From NCBI GenBank assembly GCA_019913005.1, contig JAIOHL010000016.1, forward strand, positions 1 to 59,242: a stretch of DNA of 59,242 nt, in the 5' to 3' direction. Shown here one piece after another: positions 28,312 through 39,089 of this stretch. Origin of the DNA: Anaerolineae bacterium. Its GTDB lineage: Bacteria > Chloroflexota > Anaerolineae > Aggregatilineales > J027. Both the position numbers and the translations under genes were made by a program. Each line of letters begins with the position of its first letter. The first letter of the stretch is position 1. Below the pieces are notes generated by a model that ran no database searches, had not been told where the DNA came from, and worked only from the letters and a program-made list of their open reading frames with translations.

Positions 28312-30168
28312 ATGAAAACCCCATGTCGCCGCCTCACAGCATTCCTTAGTCTGCTGCTTATTGTTGGACTGTTGTCGTCATGGGTGGTTAGTGGTTCGCT
28401 TTATGCCCAAGATGGGATTCAGCTTGTCCCCAATCAAATTGTGACAGGGACGATTGATACCCCCGGTCAGGAAAACGAGTATTTCTATGATGGAACGGGC
28501 GGCACGGACATTGAAATCGAAGTGCAGGCCGCCGCTGGTTCTCAACTTGTGCCATCCGTCGCTATAGTGGACATTGATGGCAATATTTTGGCGTCTGAAG
28601 CCCGTTCTGGCGGTGCGGTGATTGCGATTACCCTGCCTGCCACCTCGACTTATCGGGTGCTAGTAGGCGGAAGTGGTGATTCAATAGGTGATTATCAATT
28701 GGAACTACGGGTTGAAGAGACCGCCACCAACACTCCCTCTGGCCCGGCCCAAATGCCCACCAGTACCTTAAATTTTCCCACACCGACACCAGAGGGCACA
28801 TTTGCCCCTACGCGCATTCCCCCCGGCGTTAGCCGCACGGGTCGCCCGATTGAGCTAAACACCACGGTTGAGGGCTATTTAGCGGTAGGCCGCTGGGATG
28901 TATGGCAGTTTGATGCTGAAGCGGGTCAGGTCGTCACCATTGAATTGACCTCTACTGATTTTGACCCCTATTTGGAATTGTATGAGCCGTCCGACACCCC
29001 CGTGCCGTTTATCGCCGATGATGATGGCGGGCGCGGCACAAATTCCCTGATTTATAACACTCAACTCCTCGTGTCGGGGACGTATCAAATTTATGTTCAT
29101 TCGTTTGAAGATTCCAGCAGCGGCGCGTATGCCCTATCGCTTTTTGAAGGTACAGGCACAGTCGTTTCGGTAGAAAACAGCACTCTCCTATCTTTTGGGG
29201 AGACCGTCATCGGCACCCTCACCACACCGGAAGCCGCCTATTATTTCGAAGGCACGGCGGGTCAGCAAGTCAGTCTATTTTTGACCTCCACCCAGTTTGA
29301 TACCTACCTAGAACTACTCGATGCGGAAGGCACGTTGGTTGGGGAAAATGATGACGATGGGCGCACCACCAACTCAGCCCTCAATCTTGAACTCCCCGAC
29401 GATGGAATATATTTTGTTCTGGTATCCGCCTATGAAACGCAGATTGCAGGCGAGTTTGAGTTAGAACTCTATCCACTCGATTCAATTGAATCCCCCGGTG
29501 GCGCTCTCGATATTGGGCAGACCGCCAAAGCACGCCTGTTGCCAAAAACCGCAGCAATCTGGACATTTCAAGCAACCGCAGGGCAAATCGTTAGCGTATC
29601 CGCCATGCCACAAAATCCCACCGAACAGTTGGATTTGTTTGTAGATTTGATGGATGCCGACGGACGGGTGTTGATTTCTGACGACGATTCCGGCTTGGGG
29701 TTAAGTCCACAAATTACCGATTATCCACTGCCCATCACTGGGGAATATGCGGTGCGTGTACGTGAAGCCTCGGCCACGATTGGTGGACGCTATCTATTGG
29801 CGCTCGCGGAGGGCCGGGTCTATTTTTCGCCATTGGGGGTGCCCGCCGAGGTTGTCGTTTTGCAGGATGGCACGGCGTGGACGGCTGGGGCTATGGATGA
29901 CACCATCCAGACCTATGCCCTGTGGGTAATTCCCGTGATCGAAGGCCAAGCATTGAATATCCAAACATTGACCGCCGTTGAGGGCAGCAATTTCCCCGGC
30001 GACTTTGAAATGCGCCTATTTGATACTGACTGGGACTTGGCTGCGGAATCAGTGAATGGAGTCTTGGATTTGCAGCGGATTCAACCCCCCAGCGATTATT
30101 TGCTGTTAGTCCATTTTCGTGGGATTGGTGAACAGCCCTATCAATTGGTATTCACCACATCCCAATAA
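28312..30168 (+). CDS. Secreted five-repeat PPC protein
   Basis: 618 residues. Signal peptide to about residue 33 (LYAQ), then about five PPC-like units with the motif FDPYLELYEP or FDTYLELLDAEG followed by DDDG; one Thr/Pro linker at about 140-170. Paralogous in design to the preceding protein. No membrane anchor or catalytic motif visible. The repeats probably bind Ca2+ or a polymer through the acidic loops (inference). Same strand as the esterases, 51 bp downstream of the previous gene. Confidence 0.75.
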   Translation: MKTPCRRLTAFLSLLLIVGLLSSWVVSGSLYAQDGIQLVPNQIVTGTIDTPGQENEYFYDGTGGTDIEIEVQAAAGSQLVPSVAIVDIDGNILASEARSGGAVIAITLPATSTYRVLVGGSGDSIGDYQLELRVEETATNTPSGPAQMPTSTLNFPTPTPEGTFAPTRIPPGVSRTGRPIELNTTVEGYLAVGRWDVWQFDAEAGQVVTIELTSTDFDPYLELYEPSDTPVPFIADDDGGRGTNSLIYNTQLLVSGTYQIYVHSFEDSSSGAYALSLFEGTGTVVSVENSTLLSFGETVIGTLTTPEAAYYFEGTAGQQVSLFLTSTQFDTYLELLDAEGTLVGENDDDGRTTNSALNLELPDDGIYFVLVSAYETQIAGEFELELYPLDSIESPGGALDIGQTAKARLLPKTAAIWTFQATAGQIVSVSAMPQNPTEQLDLFVDLMDADGRVLISDDDSGLGLSPQITDYPLPITGEYAVRVREASATIGGRYLLALAEGRVYFSPLGVPAEVVVLQDGTAWTAGAMDDTIQTYALWVIPVIEGQALNIQTLTAVEGSNFPGDFEMRLFDTDWDLAAESVNGVLDLQRIQPPSDYLLLVHFRGIGEQPYQLVFTTSQ

Positions 30169-30185
30169 GTAATTGAGGTACAACA

Positions 30186-31055
30186 ATGGAAGAACGTATT
30201 CAAAAACTCATCGCGCAGGCGGGCATCGCATCACGCCGTGCTGCCGAAGAAATGATTATACAGGGGCGGGTGTCGGTCAACGGCACGGTTGCCACACTTG
30301 GTCAAAAGGCCGACCCCGAAACGGATGTCATCAAAGTGGACGGCAAAGCCCTGCCCCGACCCGAAAAACATCGTTATATCATCGTACACAAACCGCGTGG
30401 GTATATTTCCTCCACCGTCGAAGATGAGCAGATTTATGTGCCGACTGTGTTGGAACTGGTCAACAGTGATGTGCGCCTCTACCCGGTAGGGCGTTTGGAT
30501 GTCAACAGCGAAGGGCTGGTACTGCTCACCAATGATGGCGACCTCACCAATCGGCTGACCCATCCGCGTTATGGACACGAAAAAACCTATAAGGTGCTGC
30601 TCGAAGGCTATGTCAATGATGAAAAACTCAATCGCTGGCGCAGTGGCCTGACCCTGCCCGATGGTTTCCGCACAGGCCCTGCCAAAGTGATTCTATTGGA
30701 AGGGTCACGCGATGGCACATGGGTGCGCGTCGTCTTGCGCGAAGGCCATAAACGCCAGATTCGTGAAATTGCTGATTTGTTGGGCCACCCCGTCAAACGT
30801 ATCATTCGCACGCATATTGGTTCATTGGCGCTTGGTGATCTACCCCCCGGCAAATGGCGCGAACTGACACATGATGAAGTCAAGGCTCTGCGCGATAATG
30901 CGGGAATTGGCAAACAGCGCCGTCCCAATCAACAAAGATCATCCGCCGCCAAACCGGAAGGTCAATCTCCCTCGCGCCGTTCTTCAACTGGAGGCCGACC
31001 CGCCTCACGCCGTGGGAGTCGTCATGCCCCCCGCCGTCCACGCCGCGACGAATAG
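30186..31055 (+). CDS. RsuA/RluB-family rRNA pseudouridine synthase
   Basis: 289 residues. N-terminal S4 RNA-binding domain (about 3-50: RIQKLIAQAGIASRRAAEE), then the catalytic domain (about 63-235) with the signature GRLDVNSEGLVLLTNDG, catalytic Asp105, and GHKRQIREIADLLGHPV. It isomerises a uridine in ribosomal RNA. A basic, Ser/Pro/Arg-rich tail of about 45 residues resembles the RluB extension. Whether it is RluB or another RsuA-type enzyme cannot be decided here. 17 bp after the PPC protein and 12 bp before the acyltransferase. Confidence 0.9.
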   Translation: MEERIQKLIAQAGIASRRAAEEMIIQGRVSVNGTVATLGQKADPETDVIKVDGKALPRPEKHRYIIVHKPRGYISSTVEDEQIYVPTVLELVNSDVRLYPVGRLDVNSEGLVLLTNDGDLTNRLTHPRYGHEKTYKVLLEGYVNDEKLNRWRSGLTLPDGFRTGPAKVILLEGSRDGTWVRVVLREGHKRQIREIADLLGHPVKRIIRTHIGSLALGDLPPGKWRELTHDEVKALRDNAGIGKQRRPNQQRSSAAKPEGQSPSRRSSTGGRPASRRGSRHAPRRPRRDE

Positions 31056-31067
31056 ATCAGGAAGAGT

Positions 31068-31805
31068 ATGAGTACCGACGTATCCGTATCTCCCCCAACC
31101 GATATTGTTCAGCAGCAGGCCCACTATGGCTGGCGACGCAAATTGATGCGCGATTGGCTGCTCCGTCCAATCGGCTTTCGTGTGATTGTGCGCCCGACCA
31201 TCTCTGGGACAGAATATGTTCCCGCCAGCGGCCCGACCCTGCTGGTCATGAACCATATCGGTTTTCCTGATCCGGTAGTGGTGACGGGGGCGGTTACGTC
31301 GCGCTATGTCATTCCGATGTCGAAAATCGAAAATTTCAATTCGCCCTTCATTGGCTTCCTTGCGCGAGCATGGGGAGCATATCCAGTAGATCGGGATAAA
31401 GTGGATCGGCAGGCGCTAGAAAATACAATCGCCTTATTGAAAGCAGGCTATTGTATTTTGATTGCCCCGGAAGGTACACGCCAACCCGCCATGATTGAAG
31501 CCAAAGAGGGGTTCACCTATGTCGCCGTCAAATCTGGCGCGACGATTGTGCCGATTGGCTTGGAGGGCACACATCTGGTCGGCGGCAATATGAAACGGCT
31601 GCGGCGTACCCCGATTGAAATTCGTTTTGGGCCAGCCTTCCGCTTTAAAACAGGGGAGCGTTCGCATGTGCCGCGTCCTGAAATGCGCCAGATGACCCAA
31701 GAGGCCATGTATCAATTGGCGCAGTTGGTCAACCCCGAACGGCGCGGTTTTTATGCCGATTTATCGGAGGCCACGACGGAAACATTGGAATTTGTGACCC
31801 CGTAG
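31068..31805 (+). CDS. 1-acyl-glycerol-3-phosphate acyltransferase (PlsC-like)
   Basis: 245 residues, PlsC family, which acylates lysophosphatidic acid in phospholipid synthesis at the membrane. Catalytic NHxxxxD is present as NHIGFPD (His63, Asp68); the substrate-binding motif reads IAPEGTRQ and the later block VPIGLEGTH. Hydrophobic patches are short, consistent with a peripheral enzyme. It ends 9 bp from the convergent beta-propeller gene. Last gene of the long plus-strand run. Confidence 0.88.
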   Translation: MSTDVSVSPPTDIVQQQAHYGWRRKLMRDWLLRPIGFRVIVRPTISGTEYVPASGPTLLVMNHIGFPDPVVVTGAVTSRYVIPMSKIENFNSPFIGFLARAWGAYPVDRDKVDRQALENTIALLKAGYCILIAPEGTRQPAMIEAKEGFTYVAVKSGATIVPIGLEGTHLVGGNMKRLRRTPIEIRFGPAFRFKTGERSHVPRPEMRQMTQEAMYQLAQLVNPERRGFYADLSEATTETLEFVTP

Positions 31806-31814
31806 CCGTGAACG

Positions 31815-33059
31815 TTACTCATAAACGATAGGGACGAGAATCGAAGCCCACCCCAAATTGATTAACACTAGCTTGCCATCAGCACTGATACTCTCAATGC
31901 TGAACTGTTCGCCGTCCACCCAATCTTGTAGGTTTTCAAAACCAGCAATCGAGGGCAGATGCAATACCTCAAGCGGTTCGGAATTACCCACTTCATACAG
32001 GATAAGATTCCATGCCCCGCGCTCCAATGCCACAAGATACTGGCTGTCGGGAAGCCAAAACGGTTCGGTGGAGGCTGCTGCGATGGAACTCATCACTTCC
32101 AATGTTTCAAAGTCCCATATTTGCCAAGCCCTACTGTCGTCACAATATACAACTAAATAATGACTATCTGGACTAAAATTGCTGGGTTCGCAGACATCTC
32201 TGGGGAATGTTTCGTCCAAAATATATTGATTATCTGCTTGACGATGCCAAATCCCAATTTCTGTCGTTGCATCGTCAACTCTGTAGTTCAATTCCCCCAA
32301 GATAATTTCTGCATCAGGAGAAATGATGACGTCCCCCTTGTACTCAGTGTTTTCATATGAAGTACAAGTTTCCAAAAACGGCGTGCAGACTCCAAAAATG
32401 GATCGTTGATCTCCATTTTCCCAAAAAAATAACCAATCCATATCAAGATTTTCTAATATGACATATTGGCCTATATTGTCACGAGGTTTTTTTTCCACAC
32501 GATTCGCATTGATTTCCCAAACAATGGCTTCGGTTGATGTAAGAGTTGCTATTACTTTTCCATCTCCTGTCCAAGCCCAACTCAAAAAGTTCCCGCTAAA
32601 AGGTATAGAAGTGGCTATTTGCAGACTAGGTAGGTCTAAAAGCTGTAGTTCGTCCCCTGTTCTAAAAATCACCTGATTCCCGTCAGGTGAGAAAAGGGCC
32701 TTTCTATAATAATCATTTGTGGCTTCTCTTGTTGCGGTTGAGATTGCTTCAGGTTCTATAACTATGGCATTTCCCTCAAATTCTTGAACATCCCACAGAT
32801 GAAGGTTGGCCCAATCCTCGTGCCCATTCATGAAATCCCCATTTTTGAAAGGAACGCCATACCCAAAGACATAGTTACTATTTGCGGATAGACGTGCTTC
32901 CAAAAACTCATTCTCTGATCTGTAGAGAATAATCCCACTGCCAAAGTGAGGCACGGAGAAATCAGGACTTGCCTTAGAAATGCCGTTTGGCTTACTGAAT
33001 ATTGGGATAACTACCATGAACATTGCTAAAAGGCTTAGGGAGGCTTTTTGTCGAAGCAA
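31815..33059 (-). CDS. Exported WD40-like beta-propeller protein
   Basis: 414 residues. Probable TTG start at 33059 with AAAGG upstream gives a signal peptide with basic MLRQK and a hydrophobic core; an internal ATG at 33023 would shorten it. The rest contains degenerate propeller blades, for example ALFSPDGNQVIFRTGDELQLL, WAWTGDGKVIATL and FSPDSHYLVVYCDDSRAWQIWD. Likely a periplasmic or surface binding protein. AT-rich relative to flanking genes and 35 bp downstream of the metallopeptidase gene, probably cotranscribed. Confidence 0.65.
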   Translation of the reverse strand: MLRQKASLSLLAMFMVVIPIFSKPNGISKASPDFSVPHFGSGIILYRSENEFLEARLSANSNYVFGYGVPFKNGDFMNGHEDWANLHLWDVQEFEGNAIVIEPEAISTATREATNDYYRKALFSPDGNQVIFRTGDELQLLDLPSLQIATSIPFSGNFLSWAWTGDGKVIATLTSTEAIVWEINANRVEKKPRDNIGQYVILENLDMDWLFFWENGDQRSIFGVCTPFLETCTSYENTEYKGDVIISPDAEIILGELNYRVDDATTEIGIWHRQADNQYILDETFPRDVCEPSNFSPDSHYLVVYCDDSRAWQIWDFETLEVMSSIAAASTEPFWLPDSQYLVALERGAWNLILYEVGNSEPLEVLHLPSIAGFENLQDWVDGEQFSIESISADGKLVLINLGWASILVPIVYE

Positions 33060-33094
33060 GATGTTTTACCTTTTACGACTATTGATATTAATCC

Positions 33095-34483
33095 CTATCT
33101 GAAGGTTATTGTACCGTTTTCACCGACGACTGGGCTGAGACTATCCGTAAAAAGGTCAGTATCGCCAAAATCAATGCTCGGCAGACTGCTGAAATCTATT
33201 CCTGTTACAGTGTCTTCACGAATCCACCCGTATCTATATTGACCATTCCCCATATCAACCGCAATATATAACCAGCGTCTAGTGACTTGACGATCATCTG
33301 TATACTCAACTGGTGTCCGCCCAAGAAAAGTGACGTTTTGACCACTGAGGTTCATAACAACGTTTTCTTCCCCAAATAAAATCACTCCATCGCTTATTTG
33401 AGACAGATTGCTTGGAGAATTATAACGCACGGCGATTCCCGATAATGTGGTCTGCTGTAAATCAGTTGTTCCAAATGCGGAGGCAACATTTTCAGGTGGT
33501 GTCCCATAAAGAATAGCACTGTTGATAGAGCGTCCGAGCCATAGGCGGGTCTCATCGCTTAAAGGAATAGCAGGGTAGCTGAAGGGAGCAGTACCCATTT
33601 CTGGTGTAGTCCGATAGGCATCTAAGGGGAGCAGATTTGTCAAATTCATGATAAAGTCTGCTACATATTCCACAAATTCGGGATTAGGATTTTCTCGAAG
33701 AATTGATGAATTACTCAAGGCACTGGTAATTAATTCACGAACTTCAAGTACGGTGAGAGGTGAGCCGTATACATTACCCAAACCGGAACGTGTGAGAAAA
33801 ATATGCCCTAGCTCATGGGCAAAGTTTGTGGAAGTCAAAGAGGTACTCCCAGTATAATTGGGTATCCGGGAAGTGACTGGAAACAGGCGCTCCTCGTCAA
33901 AAATATCATACAACGTTTGACCGCTCGTGTAAGCATTGCCACGCTCGCTGATCCTCTCTCGACTGCTGACTCGCCTAACTTCTATATCGCCCATCACAGC
34001 CTGAAAGAGAGCATATTTGTCAATGCAATCTACATCCTTGCCACAGAAAATATCCTTGAGCAAGGTGGCTATTGCATCTGCGCCAAGATGATAACTGGCA
34101 ACATCTGAATATTCGAGTTGATTTATGCTACCTGCGAAGGCATCCTCTGTGATTGTTATTCCAAAAGCAATCTCAAATTCGCGGCGATAAATCTCGAATT
34201 TCTTTGAAGCCTCTTCTTTTAAGCCGGGGCGATCTGGCTTCACTGAGGCTAACAAGGCTGCATCAGCCGCATCTTGACGTAGGCCCTCTAAACAAACTTG
34301 GGTATCAACTCCGTTTTTACTGCACAGCGATTCGTACTCAAGTATTGCCTGCTGAGGATGGTTGTTAAGGATTTCCTCAAGTTTTTGAGCAATTCCCATG
34401 TAGTAATTCATTACGTCAAAGAAATCTTTGGCCGCAGTTTTTACCTGATCTATAAGTACATCTATCTCATTCTTACTCATCAA
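33095..34483 (-). CDS. Zinc metallopeptidase with C-terminal SH3-like domain
   Basis: 462 residues, no signal peptide. Helical N-terminal part (about 1-200), then a gluzincin-type site: FAHELGHIFL with His223, Glu224 and His227, and a likely third zinc ligand Glu272 in VEYVAD. The C-terminal 110 residues (about 345-430) look like a bacterial SH3 or beta-barrel unit, with WLYIAVDMGNGQYRYGWI. AT-rich, suggesting horizontal transfer. A cytosolic protease, or an effector exported by a non-Sec route, are both possible; the target is unknown. It heads an apparent two-gene unit with the beta-propeller gene. Confidence 0.65.
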   Translation of the reverse strand: MMSKNEIDVLIDQVKTAAKDFFDVMNYYMGIAQKLEEILNNHPQQAILEYESLCSKNGVDTQVCLEGLRQDAADAALLASVKPDRPGLKEEASKKFEIYRREFEIAFGITITEDAFAGSINQLEYSDVASYHLGADAIATLLKDIFCGKDVDCIDKYALFQAVMGDIEVRRVSSRERISERGNAYTSGQTLYDIFDEERLFPVTSRIPNYTGSTSLTSTNFAHELGHIFLTRSGLGNVYGSPLTVLEVRELITSALSNSSILRENPNPEFVEYVADFIMNLTNLLPLDAYRTTPEMGTAPFSYPAIPLSDETRLWLGRSINSAILYGTPPENVASAFGTTDLQQTTLSGIAVRYNSPSNLSQISDGVILFGEENVVMNLSGQNVTFLGRTPVEYTDDRQVTRRWLYIAVDMGNGQYRYGWIREDTVTGIDFSSLPSIDFGDTDLFTDSLSPVVGENGTITFR

Positions 34484-34669
34484 AAGTATCCTTTCTGGAT
34501 ATGGCTCATAGCTGAAAATTTCAGTACCGATATTAGAATATAAGTTCTATTAGCTTATTCAAGATTACTATACACCATATCTCTAGGTCAAGCCAAGCGA
34601 GGGAATTCTAACCAATTCAATACTTCTATTAACCGCAATATAAATCAACGTTGTCTATGAAAATTGCCC

Positions 34670-34698
34670 ATGACAAATTTTGCATGACCGGGTATCAT
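34670..34698 (+). promoter_or_regulatory. Probable glmS promoter
   Basis: -35-like ATGACA at 34670-34675, 17-bp spacer, -10-like TATCAT at 34693-34698, about 70 bp upstream of the ribozyme cleavage site. Confidence 0.4.
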
Positions 34699-34765
34699 GT
34701 GACCCATCGTATCCAAAAAAGGATGAAAGGAAGGTCGCCAAGCAAAAATCGTTTTCGGGGATAAT

Positions 34766-34981
34766 AGCGCATGGCCTGTGCGTAAACTTCACTTCACAGG
34801 TGACGAGGTAACGGTTCCTGCCGAGGGGCAGTGCTAACCCTGTAACAAGGGGAAAATCGAGGTTTCAGCGGATGCCGTTCGGGGTACATCATCACTACTC
34901 CGGTTACTCCCCACACAACAAGCAGGTTTTTTATAAACCCCACTGGTGACAGCGGGACAACTCCGCCTGCCGTGATGATGC
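34766..34981 (+). promoter_or_regulatory. glmS ribozyme-riboswitch
   Basis: The leader of glmS shows the ribozyme hallmarks in order: cleavage-site AGCGC (cut expected between 34766 and 34767), P1 stem CCTGTG (34775-34780)/CACAGG (34795-34800), GACGAGG (34802-34808), ATCGA (34856-34860), GCGGATGCC (34868-34876), and a 9-bp stem CATCATCAC (34887-34895)/GTGATGATG (34972-34980). The known glmS ribozyme self-cleaves with glucosamine-6-phosphate as cofactor and lowers GlmS synthesis. Compared with the remembered consensus there is an extra insert of about 40 bases at 34815-34855 with two small hairpins. Confidence 0.85.
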
Positions 34982-35057
34982 TCTGAGCATTTTCGCCCAG
35001 AGAGCATATCTGTTTGCATTGTTGCGTTCCTCAAATCAAATAGGAGGCTGTAAGGCT

Positions 35058-36902
<1,845 letters not shown>

Positions 36903-36933
36903 ATCTCGGATGGGGATTCTATAAATGATGCCG

Positions 36934-36970
36934 AACGCGCTACCAGTCCTCATAGGTAGCGCGTTTTTGT
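36934..36970 (+). terminator. glmS terminator
   Basis: Perfect stem ACGCGCTACC (36935-36944) and GGTAGCGCGT (36955-36964) with a 10-base loop, then TTTTT. Confidence 0.9.
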
Positions 36971-37725
36971 CAATAATCTGGCAATTCAACACCTTGTTTT
37001 CGAAAGGTATCAAAATTTGAACCATTGAGATAATCGGGAAATGTATAAATGCCATTTACTTGTAACCAGCACCATTCATTCCATTCACGAGTAAGACCAA
37101 TTCGCAACCATATTTCCTCATGGTTAAATTTTTCCCGTATAAACTCATTGAGTTCTTCTATTTTCATAGACCTTTTTAGATAGTGAATATAATAACGTAA
37201 TGCAAGGTCAGTGATAGAAATATCTTGAAAGCTATTATCTTCGCTATCTGTAAAACTTAGTCTATAACCCTGTCTGTGTTGCTGCCCAAAATGCAGCACT
37301 TTGTACTCAAAAAAATCAATTGATTTTGTCTTAATTGTGCCAATAGATCGACTACCTTCTCCCGGCCTAATATTTTTATTCTCATGTAAATCTACTTCAA
37401 AGATATCTCTTACAGTGTTAAACGAGGTTCTTTGGAGAACAATTCGCCAAATATTATCTGCTGCTAGTCGCAAGATTTGTGTTGATTCTTCAATTTTCCA
37501 TAAGTGATCTTCTAAGTGGGGTGCTATACGATTGGTTTGTGGTTCAAGCTCCATACTAACCACTATACGCGGGTGCAGAAGATATTTGTCAATATAGAGA
37601 TCTCTCATGAAAATCCCCGATTGCAGCATAGGGCGTATGGTGTTACCTTTTCGATCAACTCCTGCTAGACAGACATGTTCTCCACTCATGTGTGTTAAAT
37701 CAGTTATAATAATTTCTTGCCGCAT
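36970..37725 (-). CDS. Probable dual-OB-domain protein
   Basis: 251 residues, soluble. The N-terminus MRQEIIITDLTHMSGEHVC with LAGVDRKGNTIRPML is typical of what I know as the dual-OB-containing (DuOB) family, followed by a second beta-barrel-like half (about 125-180) and a helical region with LNEFIREKF and a Trp-rich C-terminus. OB folds bind nucleic acid or oligonucleotides, but no catalytic motif is visible. It lies 17 bp downstream of a DUF488 gene in a three-gene minus-strand operon. AT-rich codon use suggests transfer. Function unknown. Confidence 0.6.
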   Translation of the reverse strand: MRQEIIITDLTHMSGEHVCLAGVDRKGNTIRPMLQSGIFMRDLYIDKYLLHPRIVVSMELEPQTNRIAPHLEDHLWKIEESTQILRLAADNIWRIVLQRTSFNTVRDIFEVDLHENKNIRPGEGSRSIGTIKTKSIDFFEYKVLHFGQQHRQGYRLSFTDSEDNSFQDISITDLALRYYIHYLKRSMKIEELNEFIREKFNHEEIWLRIGLTREWNEWCWLQVNGIYTFPDYLNGSNFDTFRKQGVELPDY

Positions 37726-37742
37726 ATCTCACCACAATTTGA

Positions 37743-38201
37743 TCACTGAAGATGATAAATTTCCACTTCTGACCAGTACGAGGCTATATATTCAGCAACA
37801 AGACGGCGATGGCAATGGTCTGGTTCATGTTCGCTGCATAATAGACAAGTACGATGACTTTGCCACCACTGCCGATCTAATTGAGAGATTAAGTTGCGTT
37901 TTTCCAAGAGAGCCTTGAATGCGATTTCATATTTATCCCATGCTGCATCCTCCCGATATTGCTTCAGAAATGATTCTTCAGGAGACATTTCCGGCATATA
38001 GCGATAATCGCAACCAATCAAATTTCGCAGCAAATAAGGGAGGTCGCGGCCTTTGGCAAAACCACTGAGTTGGGAATCAGGTTTAAGGCGTGTATCTACA
38101 AGCACTTGAATCCCATGATTTTTCAAAAGGCCAAAAAATTGTTCAGCTGTTTTTTGGGTAAATCCGATGGTATGGAGATGAATTGGCGGTTGCACTATCA
38201 A
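37743..38201 (-). CDS. DUF488 protein, short form
   Basis: 152 residues. DUF488 signature: N-terminal TIGFTQKTAEQFF, VLVDTR followed by a Lys/Pro turn, and C-terminal LLCSEHEPDHCHRRLVAEYI with conserved Cys and CHR. The family's activity is unknown to me; the Cys-x-Glu and Cys-His-Arg residues look like an active or metal site. Its start overlaps the stop of the preceding DUF488 gene by 4 bp, a sign of translational coupling. This copy is distinctly more divergent than the other two. Confidence 0.8.
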   Translation of the reverse strand: MIVQPPIHLHTIGFTQKTAEQFFGLLKNHGIQVLVDTRLKPDSQLSGFAKGRDLPYLLRNLIGCDYRYMPEMSPEESFLKQYREDAAWDKYEIAFKALLEKRNLISQLDRQWWQSHRTCLLCSEHEPDHCHRRLVAEYIASYWSEVEIYHLQ

Positions 38202-38794
38202 AAAAGCCTCTCTTGGATAAGCTGTTCTGGAAAGCTCTCAGCAGTGATGGGTGTAAATTTACCATCCCGTTGAATATGATAGATTATTATTTCAACCTCA
38301 TTATCTATGATTTTCAATTTGGGGTCAACTAGCGAACGAGCAATTAAATGATGGCGGTGGCATTCTAGGGGGTTGCCTTCGCTGCACATAATCGTGACAT
38401 TCTCACCCACTTCATTCGCCTGACGTACAATGCTCAAAAGATGGGTGATCCCCTTTAAATATTTTTCATGGTGCATCATCGCCTTATAGTCCACCTTTTT
38501 AAGGAACTCGGCGCGTTTAGTATCCTCATCAGGGAGTTCCTCGTCCTTATACAGTTCTGCTTCTTTGGGGCGTCCCCCCAAATATTCACCTGCATAGCGA
38601 TATTGGATGCCATGCCGTTCTAAAAATACTTGGAGTTCAGCTTTGTTAAATCGTGGTGCAAATTTGCTGTAGGGGGCACTTCGTACATCTACCAATACCG
38701 TGATATGGTAGGGTTGGAGCAAGGCTAAAAATTCTTCGGCGGTGTGGTTACTATGACCAATAGTGTAGAGGGTAAGTTTTTCGGGTTCATTCAT
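38198..38794 (-). CDS. DUF488 protein, long form A
   Basis: 198 residues. Canonical DUF488: TLYTIGHSNHTAEEFLALL, VLVDVRSAPYSKFAPRFNK, YRYAGEYLGGRP, and IMCSEGNPLECHRHHLIARSL. First gene of the operon with the short DUF488 and dual-OB genes; it overlaps the former by 4 bp. It shares most motifs with the third DUF488 at 40062. A divergent Bro-N-type gene starts about 300 bp upstream. Confidence 0.85.
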   Translation of the reverse strand: MNEPEKLTLYTIGHSNHTAEEFLALLQPYHITVLVDVRSAPYSKFAPRFNKAELQVFLERHGIQYRYAGEYLGGRPKEAELYKDEELPDEDTKRAEFLKKVDYKAMMHHEKYLKGITHLLSIVRQANEVGENVTIMCSEGNPLECHRHHLIARSLVDPKLKIIDNEVEIIIYHIQRDGKFTPITAESFPEQLIQERLF

Positions 38795-38916
38795 GAGAAT
38801 AGTCCTGACAACCTGATACTATTCTCTCAGTGTAGCACAGAAATTCTAGGTCACACGACTTTTTGCATCCCCGAAAATCCGAAGTAAAATAGAACACACC
38901 ATCTATAAAAGGCGTA

Positions 38917-38992
38917 CCCCCAAGTGCGGAAACACTCAGGGGACTAAGCTGAATTCAGCAAAGGAGAATTTTAGCATGAATTGATTGCTAAA
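38917..38992 (+). promoter_or_regulatory. Structured region between divergent operons
   Basis: Three adjacent inverted repeats: CCCC/GGGG with AGTG/CACT around a CGGAAA loop (38917-38942), the perfect palindrome GCTGAATTCAGC (38948-38959), and TTTAGC/GCTAAA (38970-38975, 38987-38992). The rest of 38795-39089 has no credible coding frame. It may hold operators or a leader RNA for the gene at 39090. Confidence 0.45.
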
Positions 38993-39089
38993 GGAATATC
39001 TACACATACCTGTTTTTTCGCTTATCCAAGCCTTGCAAAAGGGGGGAGAGAAATCCCTCGTCTTATCCTATAAATAAGGAGCAATCACA

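Noticed and set aside
34978-35007. ATGCTCT/AGAGCAT hairpin as a glmS attenuator
   Set aside because: No T run follows and it shares bases with the ribozyme stem; probably a competing fold without a terminator role.
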